A DNA stretch of 13,719 bases. It comes from an uncultured Collinsella sp. Lineage in GTDB: Bacteria; Actinomycetota; Coriobacteriia; Coriobacteriales; Coriobacteriaceae. The position numbers and the translations under genes were made by a program. A model generated the notes under the pieces. It did no database searches. It was not told the origin of the DNA and saw only the letters and a list, made by a program, of their open reading frames with translations. The stretch lies in assembly GCA_934643435.1 (NCBI GenBank), contig CAKUCJ010000009.1, positions 1-13,719 on the forward strand, written 5' to 3'. Shown in pieces: positions 1 through 4,877 of the stretch (position 1 is the first letter of the stretch; each line of letters begins with the position of its first letter).

Positions 1-76
1 CTGCAGCGAGAACGAGCGTACAAATCCATACGGCCTTGTCTCTTAGGATTAGTTTGAGAAGAAGTCGACAGTACAT
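1..76 (-). CDS. N-terminal part of small secreted-type protein (continues at 13719 if circular)
   Basis: Reading the minus strand from an AUG at 76-74 gives 25 codons that run off position 1 in the same frame as the open frame entering at 13719. The joined protein would be 92 residues. Residues 4-14 carry R, K, R and K; residues 15-26 form a hydrophobic stretch (AVWICTLVLAAA) followed by Ser, which resembles a signal peptide with an Ala-rich cleavage site. An AGGTG ribosome site lies at 88-84, seven bases before the AUG, and a TGA stop directly precedes the AUG, so the start is well fixed. Seen: open frame, ribosome site, hydrophobic N-terminus. Inferred: circular molecule and export. I do not recognise the family. 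If the molecule is linear, this short frame would be meaningless. Confidence 0.55.
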   Translation of the reverse strand, partial: MYCRLLLKLILRDKAVWICTLVLAA

Positions 77-83
77 TCAGAAG

Positions 84-88
84 CACCT
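84..88 (-). promoter_or_regulatory. Ribosome binding site of junction-spanning gene
   Basis: AGGTG on the minus strand, seven bases upstream of the AUG at 76. It matches part of the GGAGGTG anti-SD complement and decides the start of the secreted-type protein. Confidence 0.45.
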
Positions 89-102
89 ACGTTCCTCAAA
101 GA

Positions 103-236
103 ACTGTTAGATTAAAAGTAACAGACCGGATGAAGATACGTGCGACGGGGGCGAGGCGAATGGCTGAACGGTATCGATATGCGGGTTTAACGGCATATCG
201 ACCACATAGATTATTAACTCGCATTTCTAACAGTTA
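103..236. repeat. Small inverted repeats upstream of junction-spanning gene
   Basis: AACTGTTAG at 103-111 is exactly inverted as CTAACAGTT at 228-236. Inside lie a CTGTTA/TAACAG hairpin (104-109 with 119-124) and a CGATATGC/GCATATCG hairpin (175-182 with 193-200). They lie in the upstream region of the minus-strand gene starting at 76, so they could be operator sites, but no clear minus-strand promoter was found. Confidence 0.4.
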
Positions 237-418
237 AGGAGACGGGTGCTTTACAGCGCACTCCTTCGATGACACCTTCCGCTAGCCGCTATGATGGTTT
301 CATCCAACAAAGAATGTGCCCGGGCGTTCAGGTTTACCGTTAGCGTTGGTAACATATGAGATGGGCCAGACCCTTGCCGCGCGCCCGTCTGTCTCAATGC
401 GGCCTTTGGATTTATCGG
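237..418. other. Non-coding stretch, no gene seen
   Basis: No open frame with a ribosome site on either strand. The sequence is mixed GC without obvious terminators. It sits between the upstream region of the secreted-type gene and the octamer arrays. Confidence 0.5.
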
Positions 419-490
419 TATTCACTTTTTCAGCAATGCCGTATTTACGTAATGTCGTTATTACATAGTTCTGTTATTTCGTTTTGCCGT
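419..490 (-). repeat. Left octamer array, 9 degenerate 8-bp units
   Basis: Read on the minus strand from 490 down, the sequence divides without gaps into nine 8-mers, for example ACGGCAAA, ACGAAATA, ACGACATT and ACGTAAAT. All nine have a purine at position 1, A at position 6 and A or T at position 8; eight have a pyrimidine at position 2. The shared pattern is RYRNNRYW. The stretch 468-490 is an inverted copy (22 of 23 bases) of 646-668 in the central array. Function unknown. Confidence 0.65.
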
Positions 491-574
491 GTGCCGGGTT
501 TTAGGGCAGAGCCCTAAATCGTACGCCGCCGGGCAAAACGCAGTTTTGTACGGCGGTGTACGACTCTTGCGGAA
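491..574 (+). repeat. Left arm of long inverted repeat
   Basis: Three blocks pair with the right arm at 726-796. 491-516 matches 770-796 with one extra base; it contains the self-complementary TAGGGCAGAGCCCTA. 521-534 matches 756-769 with one mismatch. 545-574 matches 726-755 at 27 of 30 positions. About ten bases (535-544) are unpaired in this arm. As DNA cruciform or RNA this would form a stem of roughly 70 bp around the central octamer array. Confidence 0.75.
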
Positions 575-717
575 CCGAACTATGACACAACGCAACTGTG
601 TCATAACGTAACTACGTAGTAGCGTAGCTGTGCGATAACGCGATTACGGCAAATCGAAATAACAGAACAACGTGACTGTGGAATAGCAGAACAATTGAAC
701 ATTGAACTAATCGCGCC
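574..717 (+). repeat. Central octamer array, 18 degenerate 8-bp units
   Basis: From 574 the plus strand divides without gaps into 18 8-mers: ACCGAACT, ATGACACA, ACGCAACT, GTGTCATA, ACGTAACT, ACGTAGTA, GCGTAGCT, GTGCGATA, ACGCGATT and so on to 717. By eye, position 1 is a purine in 16, position 2 a pyrimidine in all 18, position 6 a purine in 17, position 7 a pyrimidine in 17 and position 8 A/T in 17. There is no coding frame. It is almost exactly the loop enclosed by the long inverted repeat. Confidence 0.7.
581..605. repeat. Perfect 9-bp dyad TATGACACA / TGTGTCATA
   Basis: Arms at 581-589 and 597-605 are exact reverse complements with a 7-bp spacer. The outer six bases, TATGAC and GTCATA, are identical to the arms of the iterons at 10524-10856, which have a 5-bp spacer. 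This suggests a binding site related to the iterons. Confidence 0.6.
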
Positions 718-725
718 TGAAAATT

Positions 726-796
726 TTCCGCAAGTGTCGTGCGCCGCCGTACAAAGCCCGGCGGCGCACTAGGGCTCTGCCCTAAAAACCCGGCAC
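726..796 (+). repeat. Right arm of long inverted repeat
   Basis: Complementary to 491-574 in three blocks: 726-755, 756-769 and 770-796. The last block contains a TAGGGCTCTGCCCTA self-complementary core. Confidence 0.75.
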
Positions 797-817
797 CCTT
801 GGCGGCGTTAAAAAGTG

Positions 818-905
818 ACGCAATAACGTTGTTACGTTATTGCGCCATTACACAGTTCGGCAGTCACACTTTTACATTGTTGCGGCATGACACAGTTACG
901 CAATG
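818..905 (+). repeat. Right octamer array, 11 degenerate 8-bp units
   Basis: From 818 the plus strand divides into ACGCAATA, ACGTTGTT, ACGTTATT, GCGCCATT, ACACAGTT, CGGCAGTC, ACACTTTT, ACATTGTT, GCGGCATG, ACACAGTT and ACGCAATG. Position 1 is a purine in 10, position 2 a pyrimidine in 10, position 6 a purine in 10 and position 7 T in all. The pattern fades after 905. It is oriented opposite to the left array, so the whole element is roughly symmetrical about the central loop. Confidence 0.65.
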
Positions 906-1015
906 TCTCCGGTGCGTCTCGGTAAAAGGTTCGCTACCGGACAGCCACCGGACACCGAGGCGATCTAAGCGCGGCGATGGTTTGCCGTGAAATGTGCTGT
1001 GAGATGAAAAATCTC

Positions 1016-1081
1016 GCAAGAGACGCGAACTTGTACCTCCATCGTAAATGTAGCCACAAGTTCGCAGCCGTTGGCTCTTGC
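1016..1081 (+). repeat. Nested two-stem hairpin
   Basis: The outer stem GCAAGAG/CTCTTGC (1016-1022 with 1075-1081) encloses an exact 10-bp inner stem GCGAACTTGT/ACAAGTTCGC (1025-1034 with 1056-1065). The apical loop of 21 bases begins ACCTCC, an anti-ribosome-site sequence. Internal-loop bases are 2 on the left and 9 on the right. No T-run follows, so it is not a simple terminator. It could be a structured RNA, a single-strand initiation site or a protein target. Confidence 0.6.
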
Positions 1082-1194
1082 CAGGGCTCCGCCCATGGAC
1101 CGGGATTGATAAGTTGACTGCGACTGTATCGGTTGATTGATGACAGTTGGAATTGACGCCGCAGTTTCTAAATCTGTTTTCTGAGATCTAAGCC

Positions 1195-1353
1195 GTGAAA
1201 CTCAAAATCTCATCGCCTTGGTTTTCGTTTGATTCGAATCGCGCCCGCGCAAAGGTCAAAGCGACTCGCGCGGGCGTTTCGTTTATCCGCCTCGTTTTTC
1301 GTTTCGGTTTTCAAATCGCATCAAAACAAAACGTGAGTTTTGAAAATCGATAG
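1195..1353 (+). CDS. Doubtful small basic ORF
   Basis: A GTG-initiated frame of 52 codons, MKLKISSPWFSFDSNRARAK at the start, ends at TAG 1351-1353. It has no clear ribosome site and is crossed by the terminator-like hairpin at 1242-1276, so I consider it more likely non-coding. No family recognised. Confidence 0.12.
   Translation: MKLKISSPWFSFDSNRARAKVKATRAGVSFIRLVFRFGFQIASKQNVSFENR
1242..1284 (+). terminator. Terminator-like GC hairpin
   Basis: CGCCCGCGC at 1242-1250 pairs exactly with GCGCGGGCG at 1268-1276 across a 17-base loop, then TTTCGTTT follows. It would end plus-strand transcription coming from the repeat region. No gene is evident upstream, which leaves open a non-coding transcript. 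Confidence 0.4.
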
Positions 1354-1720
1354 TGACCGGAGGGAGCGATCATAGGCGGCTTGGCCGCCGCATGAAAATC
1401 GATTCGCTAATCCGAATCGTAATGCGATTCGCGGTACCTTTCGACAATCCAACAACGCTACGAGTCTCACTAAAGACTCTCCGCGTCATTGAAATGTCGA
1501 AAGCTGCCTCAACTTTTTCGCGGGCGTTACGAAAAAACGATTCGACAAGTCGAATGTTTGCGGCGCGGGCGCCGCAAACCCGCTGCGCGGTGACGCAAAT
1601 ACTCGGCATCCCTCGCATTCGCATCACCGCTCCGCTCTCGCTACAGCGAACTCTTAACACTCAGCATCCTTCGCGTTAAAAATTCGCTTCCGCTCACGGT
1701 CTTCACGCAGTTGCGACGCC

Positions 1721-1756
1721 GCGAGGCCTCTCGCTTGGAATGAGGCCTCTCATTCC
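1721..1756. repeat. Twin hairpins with identical GCCT loops
   Basis: GCGAG-GCCT-CTCGC (1721-1734) and GGAATGAG-GCCT-CTCATTCC (1737-1756) stand two bases apart, with perfect 5-bp and 8-bp stems and the same AGGCCT centre. No T-run follows. Likely protein or relaxosome targets. Confidence 0.6.
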
Positions 1757-1802
1757 ACGTCTACACTGCGTTTCGCCCAATCACCGTTCCGGAGATTGCA
1801 AG

Positions 1803-1988
1803 ATGACTGTGGGTGGCACTTTTGTGGGCCTATTCGTCCCAAAAAACACCACACCACAAATCTTGCTTATCACCTCTCACGGCGATAAGGTTTATTCGAA
1901 GTTGAAACTTCGCGCGAAAGAATCGTGGAGTCGATTCTTCATTTTTGGAACGACGCCAGCCGTTCCCCAAGGAAAGCGAATCGCATAG
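1803..1988 (+). CDS. Possible small protein upstream of mobC
   Basis: An AUG at 1803 is preceded by CCGGAG at 1790-1795, the same kind of ribosome site as that of mobC (CCGGAGG). The frame of 61 codons begins MTVGGTFVGLFVPKNTTPQI and ends with TAG, 51 bases before mobC. It has a short hydrophobic patch near residues 7-12 and a basic C-terminal half. No family is recognised. Against it: several perfect hairpins overlap its 3' half, and the region may instead be a transfer origin. Confidence 0.3.
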   Translation: MTVGGTFVGLFVPKNTTPQILLITSHGDKVYSKLKLRAKESWSRFFIFGTTPAVPQGKRIA

Positions 1989-1996
1989 CAGGTTTT

Positions 1997-2016
1997 GATC
2001 GGAGGGGCCTCCGATC
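1997..2016. repeat. Inverted repeat before mobC ribosome site
   Basis: GATCGGAGG and CCTCCGATC pair perfectly with a two-base centre, ending 15 bases before the mobC GGAGGA site. Its position suggests an operator for autoregulation by the ribbon-helix-helix domains of MobC, or an attenuating hairpin. Confidence 0.4.
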
Positions 2017-2039
2017 GCTGATTCGTTTCCGGAGGAATC

Positions 2040-2576
2040 ATGAGCAGGCTTCGCCCGCACACCGTCAAAGCATCTCTTTCCGATGAAGAGAAGAAAGCAA
2101 TCGCTTCAATTGCAAAACGCCATAAGTTAAGCGAAGCTGAACTTATACGGTTTGTTTTATGCAACATCAACGAGTTTGATATTGATTTCGGTTCTGCAGA
2201 AAACGTCGACCAGAAATCTCGATCTGAAGAGATTCACATCAAGGTTTCTCCAGCAGAGAAAAAGAAAATCGAAAGCAACGCGAACTCGCTCGGTGTAACC
2301 GTCAGTTCATACGCCCGTCGCGTTCTTATCAGTGGGAAAGTCGAAAAGATAGATTTCGATCGCGGAAGTGCCGAGAAAATTTATCACGAACTTTTGAAGC
2401 AGGGCACAAACCTCAATCAGCTCATGCATTTCATAAATGCTAACGGACTTCCCTCTTATAACGAGATAGCGGTTTTCAGAACCGTTGACCACGTTACGAA
2501 AAGCGCGGATCTCGCTTTTCGATTCCTGAAAACTCTTGAGCGTCGTTATTTCATCGAAGGTGGCAAAACGAAATGA
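2040..2576 (+). CDS. mobC: MobC-like relaxosome accessory protein with two RHH repeats
   Basis: The 178-residue product is probably the DNA-binding accessory protein that helps the relaxase open the transfer origin. Residues 118-133, LLKQGTNLNQLMHFIN, match the G-x-N-x-N-Q core of the MobC family. Two segments look like successive ribbon-helix-helix units: residues 8-40 (VKASLSDEEKKAIASIAK and following) and 65-97 (IHIKVSPAEKKKIESNAN and following); most MobC proteins have one. The AUG at 2040 follows GGAGGA by three bases. Its stop overlaps the start of mobA as ATGA, so the two are translationally coupled. Codons are more AT-rich than in the right half of the window, suggesting separate ancestry of the mobilization module. 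Confidence 0.8.
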   Translation: MSRLRPHTVKASLSDEEKKAIASIAKRHKLSEAELIRFVLCNINEFDIDFGSAENVDQKSRSEEIHIKVSPAEKKKIESNANSLGVTVSSYARRVLISGKVEKIDFDRGSAEKIYHELLKQGTNLNQLMHFINANGLPSYNEIAVFRTVDHVTKSADLAFRFLKTLERRYFIEGGKTK

Positions 2577-3769
2577 CGGTTATCAAGCAGAAGAGCGTTT
2601 CGAGCGATCGGTACGCAAAGAATGTCCGTAAGTACATCAACGGAAAACATGCCTTGGCCCGTGACGGTTGGAACATCGAATGCGACAAGTATTGGTTTTC
2701 TAAAATGGCGATGACCAGAAAGGTTTTTCATCACGACAAACCTTCGAGAGCCGGTGCCAAGAACGTGACTATCCTTCACCAGATTCTCGCGTTCCTGCCC
2801 GAAGAATGTTCGTGCAACGGCGGTAAGATGACTCCGGAAAAATGCATGTCGTACGCGAAAGAATGGGTCGCCCAGCATTATCAAAATCAGCAAGTTATCT
2901 TTGCGTTGCATGAAGAAAGCGATAAAGCTGGCAAACGTTATGCCGTCCACATGGCGATAAATCGAACCGATTTGCTGACGGGTAAACGCTGCGACACCGG
3001 TGGCCGTCGAGGCAAATACGAGCGCGCTTCATGGGTTCGTGAACTTGATGACAAATGGAACCTCGTCCAACTTGAGAAGGGAAAGAAGAATTCGAAGATT
3101 CGTGAGCGCCAACCTCGCGAGATCGAAAAGGAAATCATCGACCGCGACGAATACAGTTACAAAAACAATCTGCGCGAGCTGATCCATATCGCAATTGACG
3201 AAGGTCGCGTAAAGAACATGGAGCAGTTCAAAAAAATACTTGCATCATGGGGTGTGGATATTTTCATCAAGAACAATCGAGTCTATGCGACAGATCTTGA
3301 TATCAAAGAGGCCGGCAATCCGAAATGCACTTTCAACCTGACTCGTCTTGACGGGCGCTTTGCGTTGAAGTCATTGCAGACGGCTTTCGATAATAACATG
3401 TTGGAAGCTGAGCGAGCGTTGCCGTACGAGAAACGCTGTGAGATTTACATCCAGCGCCTCAAGAAGGCGTACTCGGCGTGGGTCGAGCAGGCGAAAGCGA
3501 GCAAGGGCGTGGCCTACAATTCATTTCCCAGATTCATCGCACCGAAGTGTGATGAGGACCTGCTCGAAGATCCGGCGGTTCGCGATGAGCTTCTTGCGCG
3601 TCGCGGTTATGCGAGGGAGATTCGCAACCGTTACGCCGGCGCCGTTCCCGATGCCGGCGATGACCGCGTTCGCGCCGCCGGCCAGGCGCACGGCGGTAGT
3701 GTCGTGTCGCGGCAGATGGACGATCGCGTCGTTGATCGCGGTGACTACTCGCGCGACACGCCTCGCTAG
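2573..3769 (+). CDS. mobA: MOB-P-type relaxase with altered histidine motif
   Basis: The relaxase would nick one strand at the transfer origin and stay bound to the 5' end through a tyrosine. The 398-residue product has a candidate nucleophile Tyr21 (KYINGK), a conserved TPEKC segment around 87-91, and a metal-binding motif region 113-130: H113, then VHMAIN with H126 and N130. In canonical members (RP4 TraI, pC221 MobA) this motif is HxHxxxN; here the first histidine of the HxH pair is Ala124. TDLLTGKR at 132-139 matches the segment that follows the motif in Gram-positive MobA proteins. The AUG overlaps the mobC stop, with AAGGTGG about 9 bases upstream. The last 45 codons or so become GC- and Arg/Gly/Asp-rich, unlike the rest, which may mark a replaced or truncated tail. 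It lacks a separate helicase or primase domain. Confidence 0.8.
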   Translation: MTVIKQKSVSSDRYAKNVRKYINGKHALARDGWNIECDKYWFSKMAMTRKVFHHDKPSRAGAKNVTILHQILAFLPEECSCNGGKMTPEKCMSYAKEWVAQHYQNQQVIFALHEESDKAGKRYAVHMAINRTDLLTGKRCDTGGRRGKYERASWVRELDDKWNLVQLEKGKKNSKIRERQPREIEKEIIDRDEYSYKNNLRELIHIAIDEGRVKNMEQFKKILASWGVDIFIKNNRVYATDLDIKEAGNPKCTFNLTRLDGRFALKSLQTAFDNNMLEAERALPYEKRCEIYIQRLKKAYSAWVEQAKASKGVAYNSFPRFIAPKCDEDLLEDPAVRDELLARRGYAREIRNRYAGAVPDAGDDRVRAAGQAHGGSVVSRQMDDRVVDRGDYSRDTPR

Positions 3770-3814
3770 TTTTGAACTGCTGGAGTGACATTCATCAGCC
3801 CAGAATCCTGAGAA

Positions 3815-3881
3815 GAAAGGGCCGAACCGAAGTGTCTGGCTGGACGCCAATTGTCCGGGAACTGCTTGGTTCGACCCTCTT
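3815..3881. repeat. Imperfect inverted repeat after mobA
   Basis: AAAGGGCCGAACC near 3816-3828 and GGTTCGACCCTCTT near 3868-3881 are inverted copies with about two mismatches, enclosing about 40 bases that contain a GGAC/GTCC mini-hairpin. There is no T-run. AATCCTGA just before it (3804-3811) loosely recalls IncP-type nick sequences, so this is a second, weak candidate for a transfer origin; otherwise an mRNA end structure. Confidence 0.3.
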
Positions 3882-3910
3882 CTACTTTACTTCCATGGCC
3901 ATGCAGCGGT

Positions 3911-4189
3911 CTAGCACTCCTTGACCGGATGCTTCTCACCGAAACCACCGTCGATGCCGAAACGGCAGAGCCTGTCAATGGCGCGAAGATGCTCGTCGAT
4001 GGCAGTTGCAATCTGGGCATCGATCTCGCTGTCATGGTCGTTAACGTCGCGGACTGCGCTGTCTGCATCCATAAAGGCCTTGATTGCTTGGTTGAACTGA
4101 ACCTTGAAAGCATCGACCTTCTCAACTGCGGCAGCTCGATCTGCTATTTCGCGTTCGAGACGCTGAACGATTTCCTGCGTGTCGCTCAT
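3911..4189 (-). CDS. Small helical protein, function unknown
   Basis: A 92-residue acidic, mostly helical protein beginning MSDTQEIVQRLEREIADRAA. Residues 5-60 have heptad-like spacing, suggesting a coiled coil. The chosen AUG (4189) follows AAGGGAAAGGAATAGCT, a good ribosome site; an upstream AUG at 4252 lacks one. It has no signal peptide, membrane segment or known motif. It stands alone, convergent with mobA, and 264 bases downstream of the RelB-like gene on the same strand. I do not recognise a family. Confidence 0.6.
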   Translation of the reverse strand: MSDTQEIVQRLEREIADRAAAVEKVDAFKVQFNQAIKAFMDADSAVRDVNDHDSEIDAQIATAIDEHLRAIDRLCRFGIDGGFGEKHPVKEC

Positions 4190-4335
4190 AGCTATTCCTT
4201 TCCCTTGGGTGTTTTTACTTAATATATCGCCCCGTGCGGACACGATTCTCACCTAAGGTATGGCAGTGGCGTATGTTCACAAGCCCGCAGGTAAACGGCT
4301 CAACAGGAGTCGATTTACGAGGCGATTAGACCAAG

Positions 4336-4367
4336 GGTGGTGCGGATACTCGCACCACCTCTTTTTC
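4336..4367 (+). terminator. Intrinsic terminator without an obvious gene
   Basis: GGTGGTGCG (4336-4344) and CGCACCACC (4351-4359) form a perfect 9-bp stem with a 6-base loop, followed by TCTTTTTC. It works on the plus strand, yet both neighbouring genes are on the minus strand. The only plus frame upstream (AUG at 4260, 38 codons) runs through the hairpin and looks non-coding. Confidence 0.7.
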
Positions 4368-4452
4368 GATCCTTAAAACGCATCTGGTGAGGTCGATTTT
4401 TCGGCAATGCCGCCGCTCACCGCGAACGGTCTGTTTGGCATCGAGAACGGCC

Positions 4453-4680
4453 CTAATCGGCTTTCATCGCCATATGAATGACGTTGTCCATCGGGAAACG
4501 AGCGCCGTCATCGTTGACCAAAGCCTCGTCGTAGGTTTCTTTGTCTGCCATGTCCTCCGCTTTCTCAAGCGCAGCTCTTCTCACGAACTCGGAAAAGGTC
4601 ATGCTTGAGTTGTCCGCATGAGCCTGAATCAAGGCCATTTCGTTCTCGTCGAACATGACCGCAATCTCGCACATTGCCAT
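4453..4680 (-). CDS. RelB-like (DUF6290-type) antitoxin, apparently orphan
   Basis: The 75-residue product begins MAMCEIAVMFDENEMALIQA. A strand (IAVMF) followed by two helices and TFSEFVRRAALEKAED is the ribbon-helix-helix layout of RelB-type antitoxins; these bind their own promoter and neutralise a RelE-type mRNA nuclease through the C-terminal tail. No toxin frame of RelE type follows on the minus strand: 4260-4452 holds only a terminator on the other strand. Start chosen at 4680, with TTGGAA about 6 bases upstream; 4674 or 4704 are alternatives. It may be a solitary antitoxin protecting against a chromosomal toxin, or a remnant. Confidence 0.6.
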   Translation of the reverse strand: MAMCEIAVMFDENEMALIQAHADNSSMTFSEFVRRAALEKAEDMADKETYDEALVNDDGARFPMDNVIHMAMKAD

Positions 4681-4764
4681 GATTGTTCCAATCAATGCCG
4701 GCACCGGACTTTACTGGTACACATCTTATTGTTCATATTCAAAGTCTCAAAACGTATGCCGCGC

Positions 4765-4860
4765 GGCACTCGAAAATCGAACTCTCGATGTCGTGAACAT
4801 CGAGTGCCGAAACCTAGTGTCAAAACCTCCCCCTAGATTCCCATGGGAAAATCAAATACG
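4765..4860. other. Candidate resolution (res) site
   Basis: Directly upstream of the recombinase, GGCACTCGA (4765-4773) is exactly inverted as TCGAGTGCC (4800-4808), and CTCGATG (4784-4790) as CATCGAG (4798-4804). Small serine resolvases bind clusters of such imperfect 12-bp dyads next to their own gene, which also represses it. The extent of the site is guessed; crossover and accessory subsites cannot be assigned by eye. Confidence 0.45.
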
Positions 4861-4877
4861 AGGTTGGGAGGCCGAAA

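Larger units (their letters stand above)
1231..2030. other. Hairpin-rich region ahead of mobC, candidate oriT
   Basis: This leader of the mobilization genes holds repeated CGATTCG/CGAATCG motifs (about 1231-1241, 1396-1432, 1538-1556, 1920-1937 and 1975-1983) and many short hairpins: 1721-1734, 1737-1756, CGAAGT/ACTTCG around 1897-1912, AAGAATCG/CGATTCTT around 1918-1939 and GATCGGAGG/CCTCCGATC at 1997-2016. Relaxase transfer origins often lie directly upstream of mobC and contain such inverted repeats. I cannot pick a nick site. Apart from the small frame at 1803-1988, no convincing gene lies in 1354-1800; both overlapping frames there lack ribosome sites. Confidence 0.4.

Noticed and set aside
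491-796. Insertion sequence ends
   Set aside because: Arms enclose only repeats, no transposase and no target duplication was seen.
739-990. 83-codon plus frame through the right inverted-repeat arm and octamer array
   Set aside because: No ribosome site; sequence is explained by the octamer register and the inverted repeat.
1353-1679. Overlapping frames on both strands (1353-1679 plus, 1370-1660 minus)
   Set aside because: Neither has a ribosome site or a protein-like composition; the stretch is dominated by dyads.
4260-4376. 38-codon plus frame with TAAGG before its AUG
   Set aside because: It runs through the intrinsic terminator and its product has no protein-like features.
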